Shown here one piece after another: positions 1 to 10,689 of a DNA stretch of 64,000 nt. The notes beneath the pieces were generated by a model that searched no databases, had not been told where the DNA came from, and was given only the letters and a program-made list of their open reading frames with translations. The translations under genes and the position numbers were made by a program. This DNA is from DAIRUQ01 sp036803245 (GTDB lineage Bacteria > Chloroflexota > Anaerolineae > UBA1429): the NCBI GenBank assembly GCA_036803245.1, contig DAIRUQ010000002.1:11800-75799 (forward strand), given 5' to 3'. Positions within the stretch are counted from its first letter, which is position 1, and every line of letters begins with the position of its first letter.

Positions 1-165
1 CCGGAAAAAGGTGCGCGAGGTCAGATCCTCGGCGTCACGTACATTGCCTACGCGGTGGTAGACATAGCTGTAGATACGATCCACATACTGCTCATACAGA
101 TCCCCAAAAGCCTGGGTCTGCTGTGCCGTATGCTGTGGATCCTCAGGCCGCCGATCGTTGGTCAT
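1..165 (-). CDS. ECF-type RNA polymerase sigma factor, N-terminal part (cut by window edge)
   Basis: Only the first 55 codons are in the window; the gene runs off the left edge. The visible protein begins MTNDRRPEDPQH and then reads as sigma region 2: a YEQYVDRIYSYVYHR helix (about residues 24-38) followed by DAEDLTSRTFFR, the conserved 'DAEDLTQETF' stretch of extracytoplasmic-function sigma factors that binds core polymerase. The start is supported by GGGGATAGG just upstream on the minus strand. A sigma-70-like promoter lies at 230-257. It is divergent from the SEC-C gene. The promoter specificity and any anti-sigma partner lie outside the window, so the regulon is unknown. Confidence 0.8.
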   Translation of the reverse strand, partial: MTNDRRPEDPQHTAQQTQAFGDLYEQYVDRIYSYVYHRVGNVRDAEDLTSRTFFR

Positions 166-229
166 CCTATCCCCATGGCAATGCTACAAACACCGAGGCA
201 TCGTGAGCGTTGCACCCATCCTTCCCACG

Positions 230-257
230 AGTCTAGCGCAGCCAACGCCGCTGTCAA
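230..257 (-). promoter_or_regulatory. Promoter of the ECF sigma gene
   Basis: On the minus strand TTGACA (252-257) is followed after 16 nt by TAGACT (230-235), about 65 nt upstream of the sigma start codon. It is back to back with the promoter of the SEC-C gene. Confidence 0.5.
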
Positions 258-285
258 AGCAGGCTCGCCTCGACCAGGGCCCACG

Positions 286-314
286 TTGACCCACACCCAG
301 CGCTATGGTACCAT
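286..314 (+). promoter_or_regulatory. Promoter of the SEC-C gene
   Basis: TTGACC (286-291), 17-nt spacer, TACCAT (309-314) preceded by TGG, an extended -10. It lies 45 nt upstream of the chosen start at 359. Confidence 0.5.
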
Positions 315-358
315 CGCCCTGTTGAGTGGACCATCAGTCAGGTAGGAGAATCGACACG

Positions 359-1342
359 ATGGCAGTACGCCGCAACGATCCCTGCCCATGCGGCAGCGGC
401 AAAAAGTACAAGCAGTGCCATCTCAGGCAGGACCAGGTTGCCAGCTCGCGGGAACACGCGCTCACACCCGCTGAAGCGGCGGCCATGAACGCCCTCTTTG
501 GCTTTGCCACCAGGCCGCGCTTTGCGCAGCAGCTGATTCAGGCCTTTCAACGTTACTGGGGCGGCAGCTACACGCCGACGAGCGCCTCAACTCTCGGTAT
601 GGAGCCATTCCGCCGTATGCTGGAATGGTTCGCCCTAGACTATGTGGTCGACGATGACGGGCATCGGGTGATCGACCTTCTCTTGGAGGAGGCTACCTCG
701 GCGCCGCCGGCCGCGCGCGAGGTCCTGCAAGGATGGGCCAGCGCCACCTTGAGCGCCTTTCGGGTCCTCGACATGGAGGGACAGGACCAGGTTCGCCTGC
801 TCGATCTACTGCGCGAGCAAGAGCTGCGAGCCGTCAACCGCTTCGTTGTCCTCAACGCCCACGAGGGCGACCTCTTGCTGGGTCGCTATGTGGAGTCCGA
901 TGGCGACGCGGCCCTCTCACCGATGACCGCCATCTACCCGACAGCGCTTGAGGAGCCCTTGCTCTCCTATGTGCGGCGCGCCTATGCCCTCTACCAGGAG
1001 GAGCATTATGGCGCCACATGGGATGCCTTTCTCAAGACCAACGGCACGATCTTTCAGGCGTTCTTGATCTCGGACAAGGCTGAGCCCTTCCGTCGGTTGC
1101 TCGGGCCTGGAACGCCCTACCTCGACCCGGCGCCCGTCCGCGATCTGCTCCGAGAACGCAGCCGCCAGGAGGCCCAGGAGCAGCGCGAACGCACGCCCGA
1201 CCCCAGACGGCGCCCGCCCCCCGGTCAGCGGAGGGCCTCGGGGATCATCGTCCCCGGCGCCACCACACCGCAAACCGAGCCGGGCCCCAAAGGCGATGAT
1301 GAGGAGCAGCCGCACATTCTGATCCCAGGCCGCGACATCTAG
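359..1342 (+). CDS. SEC-C motif protein of unknown function
   Basis: A 327-residue protein that opens with a SEC-C zinc motif: Cys9, Cys11, Cys20 and His21 in NDPCPCGSGKKYKQCH. This motif is known from the SecA tail, where it binds zinc and SecB or ribosomes, and occurs on many unrelated proteins. The middle (about 45-270) is helical with no family I recognise. The last 60 residues are Pro/Arg/Gln-rich and probably disordered. The start is ATG 359, because TAGGAGAA sits 9 nt upstream and the SEC-C motif then lies at the N-terminus; an in-frame upstream ATG at 326 has no comparable site. The HAD gene follows 35 nt later. The role is unknown. Confidence 0.75.
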   Translation: MAVRRNDPCPCGSGKKYKQCHLRQDQVASSREHALTPAEAAAMNALFGFATRPRFAQQLIQAFQRYWGGSYTPTSASTLGMEPFRRMLEWFALDYVVDDDGHRVIDLLLEEATSAPPAAREVLQGWASATLSAFRVLDMEGQDQVRLLDLLREQELRAVNRFVVLNAHEGDLLLGRYVESDGDAALSPMTAIYPTALEEPLLSYVRRAYALYQEEHYGATWDAFLKTNGTIFQAFLISDKAEPFRRLLGPGTPYLDPAPVRDLLRERSRQEAQEQRERTPDPRRRPPPGQRRASGIIVPGATTPQTEPGPKGDDEEQPHILIPGRDI

Positions 1343-1377
1343 CCCGCCCAATCATCCGCGTAGGAGATCGCTTGCTC

Positions 1378-2097
1378 ATGCCGATACTAGCCCTGCTGCT
1401 CGACCTGGACGACACGCTGCTCATCAACGACATGTCGGTGTTCATGGAGCCCTACTTTCGGGCGTTGACCCAGCGGATGAGCCCGCTCATCCCCATGGAG
1501 ACCTTTGTGCCCGCGCTGCTCAAGGGCACCCATGCCATGCAGGCCAACGATGGCACGGACGGGACCAACGCCGAGGTGTTCGAGCAGGTCTTTTTCGGGC
1601 AAGTGGACGCCGACCCAGAAGCGATTCTGCCGGCCTTTGAGGCGTTCTACCGCAACGAGTTTCAAACCTTGGCGACGCTCACCGAGCCGGACCCCGTGGC
1701 CAGCGACCTGGTCGCCGAGGCTCGGTCGCAGGGCCTCCAGGTAGCCATCACCACGCAACCGTTGTTCCCTCTGATCGCCATCGAGGCACGGCTGGCCTGG
1801 GCGGGGGTGGGCACCGACCGCTATGCGTACGACATGGTCACCTCCTACGAGACCATGCGCGCCTGCAAACCCCATCCCGCCTTTTTCTCGCGGGTGCTGG
1901 CAGAGCTCGGCCGCGAGCCGCACGAGTGCCTCATGGTCGGTGACAGCATCTCCAGCGATATGCCCGCTGCCAAGCTGGGCATCAAGACCTTCTGGATCGA
2001 CCGAGGCCGCGGCGGCAGCTATGACGGCGCCGATGGACGCGGCTCACTGAGCGACCTCTACCACCTGCTCAAGAGCGGAGCCATTCATGAACTCTAG
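1378..2097 (+). CDS. HAD-superfamily hydrolase, phosphatase-like
   Basis: A 239-residue haloacid-dehalogenase-fold protein. Motif I is DLDDT (nucleophile Asp9, acid/base Asp11). The C-terminal part has VGDSISSDMPAAKLGIKTFWI, the motif III/IV region with the metal-binding aspartates. The helical insert between motifs I and II suggests a C1-cap phosphatase acting on a small phosphorylated metabolite. ATG 1378 is preferred over TTG 1372 because TAGGAG at 1361-1366 is better spaced from it. It overlaps the galactokinase start by 11 nt, so the two are probably translationally coupled and may act on related sugar phosphates. The substrate cannot be read from the sequence. Confidence 0.85.
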   Translation: MPILALLLDLDDTLLINDMSVFMEPYFRALTQRMSPLIPMETFVPALLKGTHAMQANDGTDGTNAEVFEQVFFGQVDADPEAILPAFEAFYRNEFQTLATLTEPDPVASDLVAEARSQGLQVAITTQPLFPLIAIEARLAWAGVGTDRYAYDMVTSYETMRACKPHPAFFSRVLAELGREPHECLMVGDSISSDMPAAKLGIKTFWIDRGRGGSYDGADGRGSLSDLYHLLKSGAIHEL

Positions 2098-3247
2098 CAA
2101 CCGGCTCGATAACCTTGTCCAGCGCGTTCGCCACGCTTTGGCGGAGGCGTTCGGCGTCCAGCCCAGCGCATTGGTGGCAGCCCCCGGCCGAGTGAACCTG
2201 ATCGGCGAGCACACCGACTATAACGACGGCTTTGTGCTACCCGCGGCCATCGACCGACACGTGGTGATGGCGGTGCACCCTCGGCAGGACGATCTGGTGC
2301 GGCTATACGCCTGCGACATGCAGGCCTCCAGCAGCTTTCGGCTGGGCGAGATCGTCAAGGATGACCAGCACACGTGGAGCAACTATCAGCGGGGCGTCGC
2401 GTGGGCGCTGCAGCAGGAGGGCTATGACCTCATCGGCATGGACGTGGCTCTCAGCAGCGACGTGCCTATCGCGGCAGGATTGAGCTCATCGGCTGCCATC
2501 GAGTTGGCCACCGCCATGGCCTTTCAGACGGTCAGCGGTCTGGAGCTCGACGGCGTCGCGCGCGCCCAGCTCTGTCAAAAGGCCGAGAACGAGTTTGTGG
2601 GCATGCGTTGCGGCATCATGGATCAGTACGTGATCTCCATGGGCCAGCGCGACCACGCCCTCCTGATCGACTGCCGCAGCCTGACCTACCAGGCGGTGCC
2701 AATCCCCGTCGGCTGCCAAGTTATCATCTGCAACACCAACAAGCCCCGAGCGCTAGTAGGCTCGGCCTACAACCAGCGCCGGCTGGAGTGCGAAACCGGC
2801 GCTCGGCAGATGGGCGTCGTCGCCTTGCGCGACCTGACTCCCGACGATCTGGCTACGCACGCGCCCTCGCTCGATCCTATCGTTCTCAAGCGGTGCCGGC
2901 ACGTTATCACGGAGAACCAGCGGGTCCTCGAGACGGTCGACGCCCTGCCGCAAGGGGACCTGGCTCGGGTCGGCGCCTTGATGAACGCCTCGCACGTCAG
3001 CCTGCGCGACGACTATGAGGTCAGTTGTGCCGAGCTGGACGCCATGGTCGAGGCGGCGTGGGATCAGCCCGGCGTGTGGGGAGCGCGCATGACGGGGGCC
3101 GGTTTCGGCGGCTGTACGGTGAACCTGGTGGACGCCGACCATGCCGCGGCGTTTGCCCGCGAGATTGCGCCCCGTTACCAGAAACGCACCAACCTGGAAC
3201 CCGACATCTATGTGTGCCGGGCCGAGCAGGGCGTGCGCGTCCTGTAG
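2087..3247 (+). CDS. galK: Galactokinase
   Basis: A 386-residue GHMP kinase that phosphorylates galactose at C1 with ATP (Leloir pathway, cytoplasm). The galactokinase signature RVNLIGEHTDYNDG is at residues 35-48, the ATP-binding GHMP loop PIAAGLSSSAA at about 127-137, the catalytic Asp at 179 in CGIMDQ, and the C-terminal TGAGFGGC motif near 345. Length is typical (380-400). It starts inside the end of the HAD gene, which indicates coupling. No galT, galE or galM lies nearby, so the rest of the pathway must be elsewhere. Some close GHMP paralogues act on other sugars, but the EHTDYNDG signature favours galactose. Confidence 0.92.
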   Translation: MNSSNRLDNLVQRVRHALAEAFGVQPSALVAAPGRVNLIGEHTDYNDGFVLPAAIDRHVVMAVHPRQDDLVRLYACDMQASSSFRLGEIVKDDQHTWSNYQRGVAWALQQEGYDLIGMDVALSSDVPIAAGLSSSAAIELATAMAFQTVSGLELDGVARAQLCQKAENEFVGMRCGIMDQYVISMGQRDHALLIDCRSLTYQAVPIPVGCQVIICNTNKPRALVGSAYNQRRLECETGARQMGVVALRDLTPDDLATHAPSLDPIVLKRCRHVITENQRVLETVDALPQGDLARVGALMNASHVSLRDDYEVSCAELDAMVEAAWDQPGVWGARMTGAGFGGCTVNLVDADHAAAFAREIAPRYQKRTNLEPDIYVCRAEQGVRVL

Positions 3248-3295
3248 CCACCCTATCGGCCGACAGCGCCAAGCAACAAACGGGACCAAAGCACC

Positions 3296-4423
3296 ATGCG
3301 AGCCTTCTGGGTCGTGCTCTTTTGGCTGTGCGCAGGCACCATCGCCTACGTCTACCTGGGCTATCCTGCCATCATGGCGCTCTGGGCCAAGCTGCGCCCG
3401 CGGCGCTACACCCAGGACGATCATCGCCCCTCGCTGACCGTAATCATCGCAGCGCACAATGAGGCCGCCTGCATCACCCAAAAGCTCCAGAACACCCTGT
3501 CTTTGGCCTATCCTGCGGACAAGCTCCGCGTGATCGTCGTCGCCGACGGCTCGGACGACGGCACCGAGCAACTGGCCGAGCGCGGGCGCGATCCACGCGT
3601 CCAGGTCCTCTATCAGCCAGAACGCCAGGGCAAAGCGGCCGCCCTCTCGCGGGCCGTCGCGGCTGCCTCTAGCGAGCTGCTGATATTCACCGACGCCAAC
3701 GCCATGCTGGCTCCCGATGCGCTCAAGTCGTTGGTCCGCCCCTTGGCCGATCCGCACATCGCGGCCGTGGGCGGTGCCAAGCGCACACCGCAAGGCGGCG
3801 AGGGCCTCTATTGGCGCTACGAGAACGCCCTGAAACGCTGGGAAAGCGCCGTGGGCTCGGTGATGGGCGTGCCTGGCGAGCTGTGGGCGGTGCGCGCCAG
3901 CCTGTATCAGCCGCCTCCGTCGGACACCATCCTCGATGACTGGACGGCCAGCATGGGACTGGTGGCGCAAGGCTGGCGCGTGGTACACGCTCCCGAGGCC
4001 ATCGCGTACGAGGAGCCGCCCACCAATCTGCGGGCGGCGTGGGAGCGCCGCGCTCGCAACGCAGCGGGGGGCTGGCAGGCTATCGTCCGCCTCGGCGGTC
4101 CCGCTCGCTATGCCGATCTGCTGGCGTGGTGGCAGTGCTTTTCGCATCGCATCCTGCGATGGATGGTAGTGCCGTGGCTTTGGTTGCCGTTCTTGGTGGC
4201 CAGCATCGCCCTGGCGCGGCATCCGCTCTACCTGGCGGCCGCTTTGGCCCAATGGATCCTGTACGACGTGGCGGTCATGGGCGCGATCCTGGCCGTCTAT
4301 GACAAAACGGTGCCGTGGCTAACGGCACCGTTCTACCTGCTCTTTGGGAATACCGCCGCCGCTGCGGGCGGATGGCGCTACCTCACAAGAAAGCAGACCG
4401 TGCTCTGGCGCAAGGCCCGCTAA
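3296..4423 (+). CDS. Family 2 glycosyltransferase, membrane-anchored
   Basis: A 375-residue processive-type GT2 enzyme. An N-terminal membrane segment (about 3-23) precedes the GT-A domain: PSLTVIIAAHNEAACI (nucleotide-sugar site), VVADGSDDGT, and LLIFTDANAML as the metal-binding DxD-like motif. A downstream DDWTASMG segment and the region around EEPPTNLRAAWERRARNA match the acceptor and QxxRW-type part. Two to three membrane helices (about 285-345) end the protein. This architecture is typical of enzymes that build cell-surface glycans from the cytoplasmic side. It follows galK by 48 nt on the same strand with only a weak ribosome-binding site (GGGACC). It converges with rfbB. Confidence 0.85.
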   Translation: MRAFWVVLFWLCAGTIAYVYLGYPAIMALWAKLRPRRYTQDDHRPSLTVIIAAHNEAACITQKLQNTLSLAYPADKLRVIVVADGSDDGTEQLAERGRDPRVQVLYQPERQGKAAALSRAVAAASSELLIFTDANAMLAPDALKSLVRPLADPHIAAVGGAKRTPQGGEGLYWRYENALKRWESAVGSVMGVPGELWAVRASLYQPPPSDTILDDWTASMGLVAQGWRVVHAPEAIAYEEPPTNLRAAWERRARNAAGGWQAIVRLGGPARYADLLAWWQCFSHRILRWMVVPWLWLPFLVASIALARHPLYLAAALAQWILYDVAVMGAILAVYDKTVPWLTAPFYLLFGNTAAAAGGWRYLTRKQTVLWRKAR

Positions 4424-4430
4424 CGCCCGC

Positions 4431-5459
4431 CTACCCGCGCGAGAGCACCTCTCTACCCCCATACAGGCGATCATAGTAGCTGCGATAGTGCTCGCCCGAC
4501 GTGATGGGACGCCACCACCATTCGTTATCGGCGTACCAGCGAACCGTCTTGGTAATGGCCTCGTCAAAGCTGTGACGCGACCGCCACCCCAACGCCTGCA
4601 CCTTGGACACATCCAGCGCATAGCGACGGTCATGACCAGGTCGATCGGTGACCCACTGGAGCAGGCTCTCGGGCTTGTCCAGCAGCCGCAGGATCGCCCG
4701 CGCCATCACAATGTTCTGGGTAGAGATCCCCGTCCCCAGGTTATAGATCTCGCCGATCTCTCCCTTGATCAGCACGGTGTCGATCCCCTCGCAGTGATCA
4801 ACCACGTACTGATAGTCGCGCATCTGCATGCCGTCGCCATAGATGGGCAGCGGCTTGTCATCGATGGCGTTGGTGACAAACAGCGGCACCACCTTTTCGG
4901 GGTACTGGTACGGCCCGATGTTGTTAGAGCCGCGCGTGATGGTCACGGGCAGGCCAAAGCTGGCGTGGTAGGCCAACACCATCAGGTCGCCACCCGCCTT
5001 GCTGGCGGAATACGGGCTGCGCGCCTCCAGCGGATCAGTCTCCACCGAGGCGCCCTCCAGCACCTGGCCATAGACCTCATCGGTGCTCACCTGGTGGTAC
5101 CGCTGCACGCCCAACTCCTTGGCGGCCTCCAGCAGCACCCAGGTGCCGCGCACGTCGGTCTCCACAAAGCTGCCAGCATCGGTCAACGATCGATCCACGT
5201 GCGTTTCGGCAGCAAAGTTCACCACCGTGTCGATGGCATGCTCACGCATGGTCGCCCGCACCAGGTCCGCGTCGCAGATGTCGCCCCTGACAAAGGCATA
5301 GCGGGGATCGTCGGCCACGTCCTTGAGGTTGTCCAGATTGCCCGCATAGGTCAGCTTGTCATAGACCACTACCCGATCGTCGGGATGGGTGGAGAGCACA
5401 TACCTCACAAAGTTGGAGCCGATAAAACCCGCGCCCCCCGTCACCAGCAGCTTGCGCAT
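4431..5459 (-). CDS. rfbB: dTDP-glucose 4,6-dehydratase
   Basis: A 342-residue short-chain dehydrogenase of the extended type that converts dTDP-glucose to dTDP-4-keto-6-deoxyglucose, the branch point to rhamnose and other deoxysugars. The NAD-binding motif TGGAGFIG is at 7-14. The catalytic set is Thr126-Asp127-Glu128 in STDEVYG plus Tyr150 and Lys154 in YSASKAG. RGSNNIGPYQYPEK is the family substrate-binding segment. Length matches RmlB (about 340-360). Its ATG directly abuts the TGA of the radical SAM gene upstream, with GGAGGG 7 nt before the start, so the two are co-transcribed. RmlA, RmlC and RmlD are not in the window. Confidence 0.94.
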   Translation of the reverse strand: MRKLLVTGGAGFIGSNFVRYVLSTHPDDRVVVYDKLTYAGNLDNLKDVADDPRYAFVRGDICDADLVRATMREHAIDTVVNFAAETHVDRSLTDAGSFVETDVRGTWVLLEAAKELGVQRYHQVSTDEVYGQVLEGASVETDPLEARSPYSASKAGGDLMVLAYHASFGLPVTITRGSNNIGPYQYPEKVVPLFVTNAIDDKPLPIYGDGMQMRDYQYVVDHCEGIDTVLIKGEIGEIYNLGTGISTQNIVMARAILRLLDKPESLLQWVTDRPGHDRRYALDVSKVQALGWRSRHSFDEAITKTVRWYADNEWWWRPITSGEHYRSYYDRLYGGREVLSRG

Positions 5460-6872
5460 TCAGTGCCCTCCTTTGGCCAGTGCCGTTCGCCGCGTCAGCA
5501 GCTCCCAGGCCTTTTCCACAGCTCGCTTGGGGCGAGCATAGCGACGCCAGAACCGCCCCACCGATCGTCTCGCCTGGTTCCAGGTCGTCCTTCGTTGCGA
5601 ATCCTCCAACGCCTCGGCCAGCCACGCATAGTCGATGCCCTTGATCTTGGCCTCGTCGGGATTGCGGCGATAGCTATCGTGGTCGCGAATCAGCGACAGA
5701 CCGCGCTCCACGCAATAGTCATACAGGTCGCTGCCGGGATGCGGCGTGTAAAAGGCCGGCGAGTAATAATCCGGATCGATGCGCTTGAGCATCGAGACCG
5801 TCTCCAGCACCTCGGCCTTGGTCTCCGTTGGCAGGCCGAGCATATAGTTGGCCCAGATGGCGATGCCATAGCGCTTGCAGATCCGTGCCGCCTCGAGGTT
5901 CTGGGCACGGGTGGTGCCCTTGCGAATGAACCGCAACACCCGATCGCTGCCGCTCTCAAAGCCGATAAAGTAGCCCCGCAGGCCCGTCTCGGCCATCAGC
6001 GCCACCATATCCTCGTTCTTGACGATGATATCCGCTCGACTCTGACAAAAGAACGGCTGAGTGAACCCCGCGTCCGAGTAGGCTCGGCAGAAGGCCTCGA
6101 CCCAGTCACGATCCTCGGTGAGGCAGTCGTCGTGGAACATCAGGCTGTTGAACTGGTAGGCATCGCGCAGCATCTCGAGCTCGGCCATGATGTTGGACAC
6201 GCTGCGCCGACGCACCTTGCGCCCAAAGACCCACCGCTCGGCCGGCTGGCAGTAGCTGCAGTTGTAGATGCAGCCGCGCCCAGCGATGACGGTGACAAAG
6301 GGGCCGGGTAGCTCCTCAGCAAAGGGCGCCTCGGGTGAATCGGTGGCAAAGCCCTGCCGCCGCCACTCGTCCAGGAACAGGTCCCTATCCGCAAAAGGAA
6401 GCCCGTCCAGGTCAGGATGGCTCCCCGGCAGCAGGCGCGGCACCGCCTCGCCGCGTTCCAGCGCATCCAGGGCTTGCACAAAGGTCTCCTCAGCCTCCCC
6501 CAAGAAGACGTGATCGATCAGGGGGCTATCGACCATCTCTTGTGGCTGGATACTGACATGGGCGCCGCCGACCATGGTGACGATGCTTGGATCGATCTCG
6601 CGAACGATCTCCAGCGCCTGTATGGCGGGGTTATAGTCCACGCTCATGATGGTGACGGCCACGACCTGCGGCTGACGCTGGATCAACTCCTCGCGCAGGT
6701 GCTGCCAGCCGCGCAGCGCCCGCAGGTCCAGCAGATCCACCTCGTGGCCCGCCCGCTTGGCGCACGCGCTCAGGATCGCCAGGCCGTGGCTGATCCAGCC
6801 CGAATCCATGCCCTGGCCGATGCTGGCCCAACCCTTGCCGATGATGCCCGGGTAGAGCAACGATACCCTCAT
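5460..6872 (-). CDS. B12-binding-domain radical SAM protein
   Basis: A 470-residue class B-like radical SAM enzyme. Residues 1-140 form a B12-binding-type Rossmann domain (MRVSLLYPG at the start, VTMVGGAHVS near 98-107), although no DxHxxG cobalt-ligand motif is visible, so cobalamin would bind base-off without a His ligand if at all. The radical SAM CxxxCxxC cluster motif is Cys201, Cys205, Cys208. A TIM-barrel segment with GYFIGFESGSDRVLRFIRKG follows. The C-terminus is Arg/Trp-rich. The family includes methylases and ring-cyclising enzymes; the substrate cannot be assigned. It abuts rfbB, which hints at modification of a glycan or secondary metabolite. The start follows GGAGCGGGG. Confidence 0.85.
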   Translation of the reverse strand: MRVSLLYPGIIGKGWASIGQGMDSGWISHGLAILSACAKRAGHEVDLLDLRALRGWQHLREELIQRQPQVVAVTIMSVDYNPAIQALEIVREIDPSIVTMVGGAHVSIQPQEMVDSPLIDHVFLGEAEETFVQALDALERGEAVPRLLPGSHPDLDGLPFADRDLFLDEWRRQGFATDSPEAPFAEELPGPFVTVIAGRGCIYNCSYCQPAERWVFGRKVRRRSVSNIMAELEMLRDAYQFNSLMFHDDCLTEDRDWVEAFCRAYSDAGFTQPFFCQSRADIIVKNEDMVALMAETGLRGYFIGFESGSDRVLRFIRKGTTRAQNLEAARICKRYGIAIWANYMLGLPTETKAEVLETVSMLKRIDPDYYSPAFYTPHPGSDLYDYCVERGLSLIRDHDSYRRNPDEAKIKGIDYAWLAEALEDSQRRTTWNQARRSVGRFWRRYARPKRAVEKAWELLTRRTALAKGGH

Positions 6873-6936
6873 CCCCGCTCCTTGTGCTAGTCCTTGCCGC
6901 TACGAGAGAGACGGTCGGCCCGCACCCTCGGTTCCT

Positions 6937-7593
6937 CTAGAGCTCCTCGATGGCGATGGCCCGCGCCCAGCCACTATCGATGACCGCACAGCGGTAAGGC
7001 AACGCCATAAAGTAAAAGACATCGCGCCGCAGCGCGTCGAGGTTTGCCAGGAACTCGACCAAGGTCCCACCTGCCCCCATGTAGATGCGATGCAACTCTC
7101 TCCCAGCCTCGATGTCGACGCCCAAGCGAAAGGCCTGATCGATGCCCACCATCTTGACGGCGTGGTCCACCAGCCAAGCGGCGGCCTCGGGCGTCCAGGA
7201 CGGATGCGGCACAGCACCAGAGAGGCTATGCGGATCCGAGTTGCGGCAGATGAGGATATCATCCGTCTGCATCTTGGCGCCAATCAGACCGTCCAGCAGC
7301 TGGGGCGTCATCAGGGGCGCCTCTGTGGCGTCCACGATATCCAAGAGAACGGCGCGCCCCATGAAGGCCGAGAGGTCATAGGCGGTGACATCGCGCCCAC
7401 CCTCGAAAAAGTGGGCATCCACCTCCACGTGGGTTCCCACGTGGGTGTGGGTACGAACGTGATGCATGGTCGCCCGATCGGCCAACAGATCCGGCTCGAT
7501 CTCAAAGTAGCGATCCTTGCTGGCGCCGGGCACCACCTCAAAGGAGAGGTCCACCACCCGATAGCGTTCCAGGTCGATCTCAAATGTCGCCAT
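6937..7593 (-). CDS. Cyclase-family metal-dependent hydrolase (kynurenine-formamidase-like)
   Basis: A 218-residue protein of the PF04199 cyclase family, whose known members hydrolyse N-formylkynurenine or related amides and lactones with zinc or manganese. The metal-binding signature HxGTHxE...H is present as His51, His55, Glu57 and His61. The start is ATG 7593, because GGAGGGTAG lies directly upstream; a longer in-frame extension of 35 codons lacks a site and would run into the promoter at 7622-7651. No other tryptophan-degradation gene is nearby, so kynurenine formamidase activity is only one possibility. Confidence 0.82.
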   Translation of the reverse strand: MATFEIDLERYRVVDLSFEVVPGASKDRYFEIEPDLLADRATMHHVRTHTHVGTHVEVDAHFFEGGRDVTAYDLSAFMGRAVLLDIVDATEAPLMTPQLLDGLIGAKMQTDDILICRNSDPHSLSGAVPHPSWTPEAAAWLVDHAVKMVGIDQAFRLGVDIEAGRELHRIYMGAGGTLVEFLANLDALRRDVFYFMALPYRCAVIDSGWARAIAIEEL

Positions 7594-7621
7594 GCTACCC
7601 TCCATCCGGCTGCGTTGAGCG

Positions 7622-7651
7622 ATTATACCGCTCGCAAGCCCCAGAATACAA
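7622..7651 (-). promoter_or_regulatory. Promoter of the cyclase-family gene
   Basis: On the minus strand TTGTAT (7646-7651), 18-nt spacer, TATAAT (7622-7627), about 30 nt upstream of the start at 7593. It faces away from the QueD promoter. Confidence 0.55.
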
Positions 7652-7688
7652 CTCTGGCCCCAGAAATGCGCAGCCTCTGGAGGCCTTT

Positions 7689-7717
7689 TTGCAGCCAATG
7701 CCCTTGTGCTCTATTAT
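7689..7717 (+). promoter_or_regulatory. Promoter of queD
   Basis: TTGCAG (7689-7694), 17-nt spacer, TATTAT (7712-7717), 39 nt upstream of the GTG start at 7757. Confidence 0.5.
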
Positions 7718-7756
7718 GCAGCCGCCCAACCCCAGAATCGCAAGAGGAGCAGCAAC

Positions 7757-8122
7757 GTGTACCGTGTCAACGTCCGCCGCCATTTCGAGTCCGCGCATGC
7801 CCTGCGAGGTTACCAGGGCAAGTGTGAGAACGTGCATGGGCATCGCTATCAGGTGGTCGTGTGCCTCGAGGCGGAGCAGCTCAACGACCTGGGGCTGGCC
7901 ATCGACTTTTGCGAGGTCAAGAGCGCCCTGGATGCTATCCTGGAGCGTTACGATCACCACCACCTCAACACGGTGCCTCCCTTTGACCAGATGAATCCCA
8001 GCGCCGAGAACATTGCCCGGGTGATCTATGATGCCTTGGTAGACGAGCTAGAGGGAGTCTCTCTGCGCGAGGTCGAGGTCTGGGAGTCGCCCGACACCTG
8101 GGCCACCTATAGCCCACGCTAA
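7757..8122 (+). CDS. queD: 6-carboxytetrahydropterin synthase (QueD/PTPS family)
   Basis: A 121-residue member of the 6-pyruvoyl-tetrahydropterin synthase family; QueD turns dihydroneopterin triphosphate into 6-carboxytetrahydropterin on the way to queuosine and other deazapurines. The zinc ligands are His14, His27 and His29 (FESAHAL and HGH). The catalytic Cys23 in CENVHGH gives the CxxxHGH spacing of QueD. The end WESPDTWATY is also typical. The start is GTG 7757 with AAGAGGAG upstream; the longer frame from 7706 would begin inside the -10 box. queC, queE and folE are not in the window, so the pathway role is inferred from the family. Confidence 0.88.
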   Translation: MYRVNVRRHFESAHALRGYQGKCENVHGHRYQVVVCLEAEQLNDLGLAIDFCEVKSALDAILERYDHHHLNTVPPFDQMNPSAENIARVIYDALVDELEGVSLREVEVWESPDTWATYSPR

Positions 8123-8185
8123 CAGCGCCTTGCCACCGTCGCCGTACGCGGCGGCAACCACTACCTATGGAGGCAACCACGCCGG

Positions 8186-10621
<2,436 letters not shown>

Positions 10622-10689
10622 GGCGCGCTACCTTGGAGCGTGTTTGACGTATAGACGTTGACACGGAAACACGACAGGGGGTAGCACAG

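Noticed and set aside
2753..6311. Very long open frames opposite galK/GT2 (2753-4252 minus, 499 codons) and opposite rfbB/radical SAM (4344-6311 plus, 655 codons)
   Set aside because: They lie fully antisense to well-supported genes, lack family motifs and show Arg/His/Gly-rich shadow composition expected in high-GC DNA.
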